A DNA stretch of 33,052 nt, taken from assembly GCF_900162725.1 (NCBI RefSeq), contig NZ_LT799418.1, positions 1,921,947 through 1,954,998 on the forward strand, in the 5' to 3' direction. Positions 8,666 through 19,241 of this stretch are shown here, piece after piece (position 1 is the first letter of the stretch; each line of letters opens with the position of its first letter). Both the position numbers and the translations under genes were made by a program. Source of the DNA: Parabacteroides sp. Marseille-P3160 (GTDB taxonomy: Bacteria; Bacteroidota; Bacteroidia; Bacteroidales; Tannerellaceae). The notes beneath the pieces were generated by a model. That model did not search any database. It was not told the origin of the DNA and saw nothing but the letters and a program-made list of their open reading frames with translations.

Positions 8666-9679
8666 TTACCGGGTAACAATTTCAGCTAAAAGTTCTTCAA
8701 TCGTAACAGCGGTCGCTAAGACTTTGTCTTCTTGGGAGATGAGAAAACCATTGTCTACGGCTTTAATCGAGAGAGGTGAGTCGGCTTGCCGGGACGCGTT
8801 GATGCCATTTCTGAGCAGGGCCTTTCGTGCCATCAGATAACGTTGGCCATGTCCGGACAATTTGATTTGTCGGTCGTATTGGTTTTCGATTTTGAAGAGG
8901 CCTGTTTCCTGGTCGAAAGAAATGCCTTTCCGTGTAAAAAAATTGCTCAGGCTGCCATCCAGCGACAAATCCTCCGGCGTTCCGATCCGCAAGCCTGCCT
9001 GTGAATCCATCAACCAGATTTTGTCTGCTATCTGTAGGGCCAGTTCCAGATCATGTGTGGAGAGGAAGATCGTTTTGTCCGTCTGCCGTGACAATTGATG
9101 CAGCAACTGCATGATCTCCACTTTGCTGGGGAAATCGAGAAAGGCTGTCGGTTCATCCAGCAATACGATCGGAGTTTCCTGGGCAAGCGCTTTAGCAATC
9201 ATGACTTTCTGCCGTTCCCCATCACTTAGTGTATCGATCATGCGCTTGCCCAGCGATTCGATCTTCACCAGAGCAATGGCTCTGTCTACTACCTGCTCGT
9301 CCTTTTGTTCCAGTTTTCCCCAGAAGCCGGTATAGGGACTTCTTCCCAATCCCACGACTTCCCGGACTTCCATATTTTTTATATCTAACTTCTCTGTCAA
9401 TACCACACTGATCAATTTCGCCAATTCTTTTTCGGAATATGATGAATTGTCCCTGCCCAGAATGCAAATCGTCCCGGAGAGTTTAGGTTGGAAAGCGGAC
9501 AAGGTGCGGAGTAAAGTCGACTTGCCGGTACCATTTGCTCCCAGCAGGCAGGTCAGTTCCCCCTGGTAGATTCCCGACGTAATTCCTTCCGACACAACCT
9601 TTCTTTTATTTCCGGAAATATATCCGATGGACAGGTTCTTTAGTTCAATGGTAAGTTTTTTCCTTAAATTCTCACTCAT
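8666..9679 (-). CDS. ABC transporter ATP-binding protein, FecE/HmuV-like
   Basis: The 337-residue protein has a complete ABC ATPase in residues about 10-255: Walker A GANGTGKST (47-55), the Q-loop region, signature LSDGERQ (151-157), Walker B IVLLDEP (171-177) and the switch histidine in STHD (H209). The overall pattern resembles ATPases of iron-siderophore, heme and cobalamin importers (FecE, HmuV, BtuD). An extra C-terminal segment of about 80 residues (ending LATAVTIEELLAEIVTR) is beyond the usual length and may be a small regulatory domain. No FecCD-type permease or binding protein gene is next to it. It follows the GH125 gene by 34 nt in the same direction, which may be chance co-transcription. 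Confidence 0.9.
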   Translation of the reverse strand: MSENLRKKLTIELKNLSIGYISGNKRKVVSEGITSGIYQGELTCLLGANGTGKSTLLRTLSAFQPKLSGTICILGRDNSSYSEKELAKLISVVLTEKLDIKNMEVREVVGLGRSPYTGFWGKLEQKDEQVVDRAIALVKIESLGKRMIDTLSDGERQKVMIAKALAQETPIVLLDEPTAFLDFPSKVEIMQLLHQLSRQTDKTIFLSTHDLELALQIADKIWLMDSQAGLRIGTPEDLSLDGSLSNFFTRKGISFDQETGLFKIENQYDRQIKLSGHGQRYLMARKALLRNGINASRQADSPLSIKAVDNGFLISQEDKVLATAVTIEELLAEIVTR

Positions 9680-9713
9680 TTATTTCTTTTTTCCAAACAA
9701 TATGGAGAATCAA

Positions 9714-11195
9714 TCATTCAATGCTATTGAGCAAGTCGACTTTGCCTTCATTGACCAGCTCGACGATCAGTTGGCCGAAAAGGGAATTTTGCCAGGCAAA
9801 CCAGGCGCGGGTGAATTTAGCCGGATCGTCCTTGTGGAACGATTCGTGGATAAAGCCGGTATCAGCGTCGGTATCCATCAGCATCTTAACGCAGGCTTTG
9901 ATTTCCTCATCATCCTGGCTGGTGAATGCCTTGGAGAGGATACTCATCGGCCAAGGCATATCATAGCCGATATGCGGGCCGCCGATCCCTTCGCCGGCTT
10001 TTCCCTTGAAAAAGTACGGGTTGTCTTGGCTCCAGACAAAACGGCGGGTGTTTTGATAAATGGGATCGTTTGCCCCCATGGCTCTCATGAAGGGCAGAGA
10101 AAGCAGACTCGGCATGTTGGCATCGTCCATCAGGTATTGATTGCCAAATCCATCTACCTCATAGGCGTAAATTTTACCGTATTTCGGATGATCGTAGATT
10201 GCATATTTCTTCAGCGCCTCTTCCACTTCCTGTGCCAGGTCGGTACAATCCTGCGCCAGGCTGACGTTGCGGTTCACTTTCGTTAATATTTCGGCCGCTT
10301 CACGCAAAGACGTTACGGCAAAGAAGTTCGACGGAATCAAAAACTGGAAGGTGGTAGCGTCGTCCGAAGGACGGAAAGTGGAAACGATCAGGCCGACGGG
10401 TTTTACCGGATTCCCATATCCGTCATTGTTTACCGTATCCAGTTGGCGGTCTGTCTTGCGTAAAAAGTGGTAAGGCCCCTTGCCTTCTTTTCTTTGTTGC
10501 TCCTTAAAAGTCTTCACAATGATCTCGATCATATCGGCAAAGTCTTCGTTGAAGGCACTGGCGTCGCCCGTTACCTTCCAATACTCATAAGCCAGGCGGA
10601 TCGGATAGCAGAGCGAATCGATTTCCCACTTGCGTTCATGCAGTTCCGGCTTCATATCCGTAATGTCAGACATCCACTCGCTTTTGCCCGGCCCGTCGTT
10701 GAAGGCGTTGGCATAGGGGTCGATACGGATCAGCTTGACATAATTGCTCAGTACCCCTTTGATCATCGCTTTCAGTTCGGGATCGCCGTTGGCGAATTGC
10801 ACGTAAGGGAAGACTTGTCCGGCCGAGTCCCTCAGCCACATGGCATGGATGTCTCCGGTATAGATGAACGTATCATCTTTGCCGTCTACCTTACGGTAAT
10901 GGACGGTCGTGTCCAATGTGTTCGGGAAACAGTTCTCGAACATCCAGGCCAATTTGGGATTCTTCAACATCTTTTTTATGCGCGCGATCTCTTTTTCGAC
11001 CGCCTTTGAAGTGAAGAGGCGTTCCCCTTTAAGCGGACGGTTGGTCTTGTTGTAATTAGCCGCCGCAATGGTTGTGTTGTCTCTCTGTAAAGTCAGGCAA
11101 GACGCTTGAACCTGATGGTTCCCGGCGACAAACAGGGTTGCGGTTACTGCCCATAGGCATACGTGTTTCAGGGCGGATTTTTTTCTTTGTTGCAT
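9714..11195 (-). CDS. Glycoside hydrolase family 125, exo-alpha-1,6-mannosidase
   Basis: The 493-residue exported enzyme matches GH125, metal-independent exo-alpha-mannosidases of the (alpha/alpha)6 fold that invert configuration and act on alpha-1,6-linked mannose, e.g. in yeast mannan or host N-glycans. Family landmarks are DTFIYTGDIHAMWLRDSAGQ (109-128), DGPGKSEWMSDITDMKP, STFRPSDDATTFQFLIPSN with the likely acid D278/D279, and TGFIHESF with the likely base E451. A signal peptide covers about residues 1-32 (LWAVTATLFVAG; ending QAS-C, so lipidation is possible). The start is supported by a clear Shine-Dalgarno (AAGGAG, 5 nt before ATG). No other mannan-processing gene is nearby. Confidence 0.93.
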   Translation of the reverse strand: MQQRKKSALKHVCLWAVTATLFVAGNHQVQASCLTLQRDNTTIAAANYNKTNRPLKGERLFTSKAVEKEIARIKKMLKNPKLAWMFENCFPNTLDTTVHYRKVDGKDDTFIYTGDIHAMWLRDSAGQVFPYVQFANGDPELKAMIKGVLSNYVKLIRIDPYANAFNDGPGKSEWMSDITDMKPELHERKWEIDSLCYPIRLAYEYWKVTGDASAFNEDFADMIEIIVKTFKEQQRKEGKGPYHFLRKTDRQLDTVNNDGYGNPVKPVGLIVSTFRPSDDATTFQFLIPSNFFAVTSLREAAEILTKVNRNVSLAQDCTDLAQEVEEALKKYAIYDHPKYGKIYAYEVDGFGNQYLMDDANMPSLLSLPFMRAMGANDPIYQNTRRFVWSQDNPYFFKGKAGEGIGGPHIGYDMPWPMSILSKAFTSQDDEEIKACVKMLMDTDADTGFIHESFHKDDPAKFTRAWFAWQNSLFGQLIVELVNEGKVDLLNSIE

Positions 11196-11250
11196 TTTCT
11201 CCTTAATTCATTAGCTATTTGTACTGATCTGCGCTTCCAATATGAGTGAA

Positions 11251-11258
11251 CAAAAATA
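11251..11258 (-). promoter_or_regulatory. Promoter -7 box (TATTTTTG) of the GH125 gene
   Basis: TATTTTTG on the minus strand fits TAnnTTTG and lies 55 nt before the GH125 ATG. The 446-nt divergent region up to katG (11196-11641) is AT-rich; apart from this box and a short palindrome at 11569-11582 I see nothing in it. Confidence 0.45.
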
Positions 11259-11568
11259 GTAATTTATTCTCTTCTTACCATCTCTATTTGTAGCTTCTTT
11301 CAACTGACAACCTATTTCCGTTTCCTTGTTTGCAGCTACCGTTGTTTCCTTGTTCCATTATAGTGAAATTCTTTATTCTTATCAGTTTTTTTTATGATTC
11401 GGAGTTTTTTATCCCGCTTTTATTAATTAGGTTTGTGGGAAATGATTCTCTGAAAAAGAATTTACCTGTTTTCGGAAATCAAAGCTGTTTTTATTGATAT
11501 TATGGAGCCATAGGGTGAATTTGCTGATCTTTAAATGGAAAGACTGCGCGACTCTACGAAGTTAAGGT

Positions 11569-11582
11569 TTCTGTAAACAGAA
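11569..11582 (+). promoter_or_regulatory. Short palindrome upstream of katG, possible operator
   Basis: TTCTGT and ACAGAA flank a 2-nt centre, forming a 14-bp perfect inverted repeat 59 nt before the katG start. A 7-of-8 match to the -7 box (TAATTTTT, 11596-11603) follows. Peroxidase genes are commonly controlled by OxyR or PerR, but this palindrome matches neither consensus well, so the regulator is unknown. Confidence 0.25.
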
Positions 11583-11623
11583 TATTATTATGATTTAATT
11601 TTTACCTGATATAATTAGTATAA

Positions 11624-13852
<2,229 letters not shown>

Positions 13853-13942
13853 TTTATTTGTAAAAGTAAGACAAGCTCTTAATCCGATCGGAAGTTTTTT
13901 GATCTTGTGATCGGATTCTTTCAAAAGAGATATTAAATGTGG

Positions 13943-13984
13943 ATCACCTTTCTACATTATTTTGTGGAAAGGTGATTTTATTTT
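13943..13984 (+). terminator. Intrinsic terminator downstream of katG
   Basis: ATCACCTTTC (13943-13952) pairs perfectly with GAAAGGTGAT (13967-13976) and is followed by tttatttt. A second hairpin, AATCCGATC (13881-13889) with GATCGGATT (13909-13917), sits closer to the katG stop but has a weaker T-tail. Together they separate katG from the sigma factor gene. Confidence 0.7.
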
Positions 13985-14086
13985 AAACAGTTATTTAATC
14001 CGGCTTTCCTTTATATCAAGGACGGATTCTTTATTGGAAAAATCAAATTCATCTGAAGTTAATCATCATCATTCAAGGAAAAAGCT

Positions 14087-14094
14087 TTAATTTG
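14087..14094 (+). promoter_or_regulatory. Possible promoter -7 box of the sigma/anti-sigma genes
   Basis: TTAATTTG matches TAnnTTTG at 7 of 8 positions and lies 29 nt before the sigma factor ATG. No clear -33 element is visible. Confidence 0.3.
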
Positions 14095-14122
14095 TACGTA
14101 AAAGATTGCCCGTTTTTAACTA

Positions 14123-14665
14123 ATGAGAGAATCATTCCATATCGAAACAAAACAGTATCAGCATATATATGAGGAATATGCACCCATGCTTCTTCGTTTT
14201 GCAGCTAAGTTTGTTTCCTCTTATCATGCGGAAGATATTGTACATGATGTTTTTCTTAAACTTTGGGACAAACAACTCTTTAAACTGGCTGAGGTAGATT
14301 TGAAACGGATTTTATATACGGCGACACGTAATGCTTGCATTGATTATCTTCGGCGGTTATCATTGGAACAGGAATTGATAGATAAACGGGTTCTTCAACT
14401 GAAATTAGATGAATTAGACTACTTTGAAGCCTCGGATGAAGTTTTTATGCGCAATGACTTATTGGCTGTTTTAATAGGGAAGATAGAGGAACTTCCTCCA
14501 CGGACACAAGAGGTTTTTAAATTATTTTATTTGGAAGAACTAAAGACGGCCGAAATTGCGGAAAAATTGGCTATTTCCGTCCGTACGGTGGAAAATTTAC
14601 TTTATCGGGCTCTCCAATATCTTCGAAAAAATTGTTCTCCTTTTTTTCTTTTATTTTTTTTCTGA
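14123..14665 (+). CDS. ECF-type RNA polymerase sigma-70 factor
   Basis: A 180-residue ECF sigma factor. Region 2 lies at about residues 14-80 (YEEYAPMLLRFAAKF, then AEDIVHDVFLKLWDK, the promoter-melting/core-binding helix). Region 4 lies at about 122-172 (LPPRTQEVFKLFYLEELKTA, then the helix-turn-helix EIAEKLAISVRTVENLLYRA). It is of the Bacteroidota type that pairs with FecR anti-sigma factors and drives an adjacent susCD pair. The next gene encodes that partner, 79 nt downstream. The very hydrophobic tail (SPFFLLFFF) after region 4 is unusual but short. Low-GC codon choice matches the susCD block and differs from the upstream rfb and ppdK genes. Confidence 0.94.
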   Translation: MRESFHIETKQYQHIYEEYAPMLLRFAAKFVSSYHAEDIVHDVFLKLWDKQLFKLAEVDLKRILYTATRNACIDYLRRLSLEQELIDKRVLQLKLDELDYFEASDEVFMRNDLLAVLIGKIEELPPRTQEVFKLFYLEELKTAEIAEKLAISVRTVENLLYRALQYLRKNCSPFFLLFFF

Positions 14666-14744
14666 TTCGAGTGAGTAGCTTTTTATTCTCATTCGTTATA
14701 ATAATAACAAGCGTAAATGTTATGCTGTTTATTATACTTTGTTA

Positions 14745-15731
14745 ATGCAAGAAAAAGAAGAAAATAGAATTATCGGTTATTTGCAAGGAAGTTTATCTCT
14801 CGAAGAGAGAGAGGCATTTCTTGAATGGGTGGATGCAGACGAAGCCAATAAAGAATTGTTTTTTGAGATCAAAGCCATATATGAAGCTTGCCTTCCTTTA
14901 CCGGTAACGGATATGCATTCCGGTTGGGAGCGATTGCTTTGTAAACGCCGACAGCTTTCTGTTCATCCTATTAATTTGTATTATAGGTTCTTGCGCTATG
15001 CAGGGGTGGCGATTTTTGCTGTATTGGTTACCTCTACCTGTTTTTTACTTTTTATGGATAAAGAAGACAATTCCCAATCCGTTTGTTTTGTTTCGGGAAA
15101 TGAGCGGATGGTGAACTCTTTGATATTACCAGACGGAACAAGCGTCAAATTGGGTTATCAGACGAGCCTTTCCTACAATTCCGATTACGGAAAGAAGAAA
15201 CGCATTGTTTCTTTGGATGGAGAAGCTTATTTTGAAGTAGCCAAACAGAAAGAAAAACCTTTTATTGTCAAGGTGAAAGGACAGGAGATCGAAGCATTAG
15301 GCACACGGTTTAATGTATTGGCCTATTCACAAGAGAATGTAAACGAAACCACCTTATTAGAGGGAAGCATACGCCTTACGCTCGACGGGGTAGAAACAAA
15401 GCCGGTCTTGTCTCCCGGGCAACAATTGTCCTATAAGACGGATGAAAGGTCCATGGTAATAAGTGATCAAGTCAATACGGCTATGGTAACCTCTTGGACA
15501 CAGGGATACTATAGTTTTTCAGGAGAGAGTTTGGGGAAAATATTAAAAAGGATAGGGCAAATGTACGATGTCTCATTTTCTTTTCAGTCAAATCGATTGG
15601 CGGATCGTTTGTTTACCGGCACTTTTTATCGGGGACAAACCATTCATGAAATTCTGGAAATAATTAACGTGTCAATTCCAATAAATTATAAAATAGAAGA
15701 ACAAAAGATTACTATCAATGAAAAACGATAA
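14745..15731 (+). CDS. FecR-family anti-sigma factor
   Basis: This single-pass inner-membrane protein (328 residues from the ATG chosen here; a TTG at 14739 would add two) would hold the ECF sigma factor until signalled by the outer-membrane transporter. The cytoplasmic N-terminus (IIGYLQGSLSLEEREAFLEW) is the sigma-binding part; a membrane helix is at about 83-106 (YAGVAIFAVLVTSTCFLLFM); the periplasmic FecR domain spans about 115-205 (LPDGTSVKLGYQTSLSYN, DGEAYFEVAKQKEKPFIVKV); and a DUF4974 domain follows at about 255-326 (SGESLGKILKRIGQMYDVSF). All parts are intact. The SusC that follows has the STN domain that FecR proteins contact. Confidence 0.94.
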   Translation: MQEKEENRIIGYLQGSLSLEEREAFLEWVDADEANKELFFEIKAIYEACLPLPVTDMHSGWERLLCKRRQLSVHPINLYYRFLRYAGVAIFAVLVTSTCFLLFMDKEDNSQSVCFVSGNERMVNSLILPDGTSVKLGYQTSLSYNSDYGKKKRIVSLDGEAYFEVAKQKEKPFIVKVKGQEIEALGTRFNVLAYSQENVNETTLLEGSIRLTLDGVETKPVLSPGQQLSYKTDERSMVISDQVNTAMVTSWTQGYYSFSGESLGKILKRIGQMYDVSFSFQSNRLADRLFTGTFYRGQTIHEILEIINVSIPINYKIEEQKITINEKR

Positions 15732-15792
15732 GTCTATTGTCATGTACTTTAAACGAAAAAGCCTATGAAGAAAAACACAAGTTAGAAAAAAA

Positions 15793-15824
15793 AGAAGAGA
15801 AAATCCGCCCCGATTTTCTCTTCT
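15793..15824 (+). other. Strong hairpin between fecR-type gene and susC
   Basis: AGAAGAGAAAATC (15793-15805) and GATTTTCTCTTCT (15812-15824) form a perfect 13-bp stem with a CGCCCC loop, in the 129-nt gap before susC. There is no T-tract on the plus-strand side, so it is not a standard plus-strand terminator; a run of A before it would act as a T-tract only for minus-strand transcription. It could be an mRNA stability or processing element that separates low sigma/anti-sigma expression from high susCD expression. Confidence 0.55.
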
Positions 15825-15860
15825 GAAGTTGCTTCAATTAAACTTCCTGATAGAGGAACA

Positions 15861-18800
15861 ATGTTTAATCTTAAACTTATCAAATATATGGAAAAATATC
15901 ATATAGTTGCTTTTGATGACCTAAAAAGAACTATAAAAATTATGAAAATAGCTACGCTATTGCTGATTATCAGCTTTTCTCAAATTGTTGCTTCAACTTA
16001 TGCACAAAAAACGATGCTGAATGTTCATGTTAAAAACGGAACATTAGAAAATGTTATTAAGCAGATTGAAGACCAGTCGGAATTTCTTTTCTTTTACGGT
16101 TTGGATGATGTTGATAATCATCGGCAGATCTCAATAAACAAACATAATTGTTCGATTGAAGAAATATTGAATGAAATATCCGATGATACCGGATTAAAGT
16201 ATACGATTAAAGATCGGCATATCATTTTGTCAGGCCAAATGAGAGAAAAAGTTTCGCCGGAAAGAGCGGTAATTTCTGGTATCGAACAGAGCAAAAGGAA
16301 AGTAACCGGAGTTGTAGTGGATGCGTTCGGAGAACCGGTTCTTGGCGCTAATGTCCAGATAAAAGGAACGACACAAGGGACAATTACCGGCTTGGATGGA
16401 AAATTTTCTTTAGATGCCTCGGAAGGAGATATAATGATTGTTTCTTTCGTCGGTTATTTATCACAACAGTTTGTATTATCTCAAAAATGGAATTTTGAGA
16501 TTACATTAAAAGAAGACACTCAGGTTTTGGATGATGTAGTGGTTGTCGGATATGGAGTTCAGAAGAAAGTGAATTTAACAGGTTCGGTTTCTTCTATTAG
16601 TTCCCAAGATCTTATCAAACGCCAAGTCGGACAATCTTCTATGTTGTTGCAAGGGATTGCACCAGGGGTGACGGTCACTCAATCGTCCGGGCAGCCGGGA
16701 AAAGACGGAGGAAGCATCCGCGTCCGTGGCGTAGGAACATTGAACAACGCCAATCCATTGATCTTAGTGGATGGAGTCGAAATGAGTATTGACAATGTCG
16801 ATCCGAATTTGATTGAATCTATTTCCGTGCTGAAAGATGCGGCTTCTTCTGCCATCTATGGATCCAGAGCAGCCAATGGAGTTGTTCTGGTAACGACCAA
16901 ACGTGCAAAAGAAGGAGAGTTCTCTGTCTCTCTCAATAGTTATGCCGGTTGGCAAGAGCGGACGAATGTACGTAAACCGGTAAATGCCATCGAACATATG
17001 ACGATGTTAAACGAAGCTTATACGAATGTGGGTTCTCAACCTTTATACAGTGAAGAATATATTGAAACGTATAAACAGAATATGGTGACTGATCCGGATA
17101 ATTATCCTAATTTGAATTGGCAGGATGAACTGTATACGGGAAGTGGCTTTCAAAATAATCATTTTTTGACAATCAATGGAGGTACACAGAAGATGAGAGT
17201 ATTGGCCGGTTTAGGTTATTATAGCCAGGATGGCTTGATCGAAAATACGGACTATAAGCGTTATACTGCACGATTCAATACGGATATGACTCTTTCGGAT
17301 CGACTGTCTATGAAGTTTGATATCTATTTGCGACATATGGAGACGAAGGAACCGGGTGCCGGAATTGACGAAATTATTTATTGGGCAAATCGTATGCCGG
17401 CGACACAACCAAACAGATTGAGTACAGGCTTAAGAGGTATTGGCTGGGATGGCGACAATCCGTCGGCAATGGCTGAAGAGGGAGGTTTTCGGAAGGAACA
17501 AAAGCCTTCTGTGGCCGCAACAGGCGGATTGAATTTTAAAATCACTGATTTTTTAAATTTTGATGTCAATTATTCTCTGCATTATGTCCAAATACTGAAT
17601 TCCGTTTTTAATCCTATTATAAAGACTTATTACCCGAATTCGACGTTGGCTTATGAAAAACCGAATATTGCTTCCTTGACGGAAACGAGAACTTCTACGT
17701 TGAATAAGGACCTTAAATTACTTTTGAACTTTAATAAGACATGGGGCAGGCATAATTTAGTCGCTTTAGCCGGTTTCTCCCAGGAAGATTATGGAGATGA
17801 TGCGATATCAGGCTATAGAGATAACTTTACTTTTCCTCAATATACGGTGTTGAATGCCGGATCTAAGGAGAATCAAAAAGCATCCGGATCCGGAACGCAA
17901 TGGATATTGCAATCCTATTTTGGACGTGTTAATTATGATTTTGCTTCTAAGTATCTTTTTGAAGCAAATGTTCGTTACGATGGATCTTCCCGTTTTGCGA
18001 AAGGACATCGATGGGGAATTTTCCCCTCTTTTTCAGCCGGATGGAGGATCTCAGAAGAGGCTTTTTGGGATAATTTACGTGAATCCGTACAGAACTTGAA
18101 AGTGAGAGCATCTTGGGGAGAACTGGGCAATCAGTTCAATTTGATTGGTAATTATCCTTTTGCTTCTTTTGTAAGTTACAATACATATGCATTAGGTGGT
18201 GTTGCTACATCGGGAGCGGCTATTGATAATATGGGAAATTCTCTTATTTCCTGGGAAACGACACGCACTTTTGATCTGGGGTTGGATCTGACTTTTCTTC
18301 AGAATAGATTGAATGTAACGGCTGATTACTATATTAAAAAAACGTCTGATATTTTGATGACATTAGATATCCCCAAAACGGTAGGATTGGTTGCTCCAGT
18401 ACAGAATGCCGGCGAAGTAGAAAACAAAGGATGGGAACTGAGTGCTTCGTTTCAGGATCATATTGCTGATTTTAGATATAATGTCGGATTCACCTTGTCC
18501 GATGTGAAAAATAAAATATTGGACATGAAAGGCGTGAAGAAGACGGGTCTTACAGTGAACAATGAGGGATATTCCATCAATTCGTTATATGGTTACAGGG
18601 CGATAGGATATATTACTGAAGATGACTTTGACGCTAATGGAACCTATACAGGACCGGCGCAGTTCGGGAAAATAGCTCCAGGAGATATAAAATATTTAAA
18701 TCTTAATGGGGATAATGTGATTAATGCGGAAGATCAGGAAATCATAGGAAGTACAATTCCGCGATACACGTATGGCGTTAATCTCGGAATGGAATATAAA

Positions 18801-19229
18801 GGTTTTGATCTGTCGATGTTTTGGCAAGGAGTTGGCAAGGCGGATGGATATCTGAATCAACAGGCTACTATGCCTTTTTATTGGGGAGGTACCGCTATGG
18901 AAATGCATAAAGATCATTGGACTCCGACAAATCAGAATGCCGCTTTTCCCCGTTTTGCTTTTAACCAGACGAATAATGAACAGAATTCCACCTTTTGGTT
19001 GAAAGATGCTTCTTATTTGCGTTTAAAGAATATGCAAATCGGATATACATTACCTGTTTCTATTATAAAGAAGATGCATTTGAAGTATTTGCGATTTTAT
19101 GTAAGCGGACAGAATCTTTTGACTTTTGACCATTTCTGGGATGGATATGATGTGGAGGCTCCTATAGGGCGTGGAAGTTTCTATCCTCAAGTTAAATTAT
19201 ATACAATCGGAGTGGATATTAAATTTTAA
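15861..19229 (+). CDS. SusC-like TonB-dependent outer-membrane transporter with STN signalling domain
   Basis: The 1122-residue protein imports a ligand, held by its SusD partner, across the outer membrane using TonB energy. The signal peptide is unusually internal (about residues 28-49, MKIATLLLIISF...STYAQ) after a basic leader; M10 (15888) or M28 (15942) could also be the start, but a leader of this kind is common in STN-bearing homologues. Next come the STN domain (52-124, LENVIKQIEDQSEFLFFYG) that talks to FecR, a carboxypeptidase-like domain (148-217), the SusC signature with VVVGYG (227-232), the plug (about 236-345, ending AASSAIYGSRAANGVVLVTT) and the 22-strand barrel to the C-terminal ...GVDIKF. 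It precedes susD by 12 nt. Confidence 0.96.
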   Translation: MFNLKLIKYMEKYHIVAFDDLKRTIKIMKIATLLLIISFSQIVASTYAQKTMLNVHVKNGTLENVIKQIEDQSEFLFFYGLDDVDNHRQISINKHNCSIEEILNEISDDTGLKYTIKDRHIILSGQMREKVSPERAVISGIEQSKRKVTGVVVDAFGEPVLGANVQIKGTTQGTITGLDGKFSLDASEGDIMIVSFVGYLSQQFVLSQKWNFEITLKEDTQVLDDVVVVGYGVQKKVNLTGSVSSISSQDLIKRQVGQSSMLLQGIAPGVTVTQSSGQPGKDGGSIRVRGVGTLNNANPLILVDGVEMSIDNVDPNLIESISVLKDAASSAIYGSRAANGVVLVTTKRAKEGEFSVSLNSYAGWQERTNVRKPVNAIEHMTMLNEAYTNVGSQPLYSEEYIETYKQNMVTDPDNYPNLNWQDELYTGSGFQNNHFLTINGGTQKMRVLAGLGYYSQDGLIENTDYKRYTARFNTDMTLSDRLSMKFDIYLRHMETKEPGAGIDEIIYWANRMPATQPNRLSTGLRGIGWDGDNPSAMAEEGGFRKEQKPSVAATGGLNFKITDFLNFDVNYSLHYVQILNSVFNPIIKTYYPNSTLAYEKPNIASLTETRTSTLNKDLKLLLNFNKTWGRHNLVALAGFSQEDYGDDAISGYRDNFTFPQYTVLNAGSKENQKASGSGTQWILQSYFGRVNYDFASKYLFEANVRYDGSSRFAKGHRWGIFPSFSAGWRISEEAFWDNLRESVQNLKVRASWGELGNQFNLIGNYPFASFVSYNTYALGGVATSGAAIDNMGNSLISWETTRTFDLGLDLTFLQNRLNVTADYYIKKTSDILMTLDIPKTVGLVAPVQNAGEVENKGWELSASFQDHIADFRYNVGFTLSDVKNKILDMKGVKKTGLTVNNEGYSINSLYGYRAIGYITEDDFDANGTYTGPAQFGKIAPGDIKYLNLNGDNVINAEDQEIIGSTIPRYTYGVNLGMEYKGFDLSMFWQGVGKADGYLNQQATMPFYWGGTAMEMHKDHWTPTNQNAAFPRFAFNQTNNEQNSTFWLKDASYLRLKNMQIGYTLPVSIIKKMHLKYLRFYVSGQNLLTFDHFWDGYDVEAPIGRGSFYPQVKLYTIGVDIKF

Positions 19230-19241
19230 ATACGAAAGGCA

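Noticed and set aside
8640-8680. Bidirectional terminator between the oxidoreductase and ABC ATPase genes
   Set aside because: Only a 5-bp stem is present and it lies partly inside the ATPase coding end without a clear T-tract for either strand.
9627-11009. Plus-strand ORFs across the ABC ATPase and GH125 genes
   Set aside because: Shadows of two confident minus-strand genes; no domain features.
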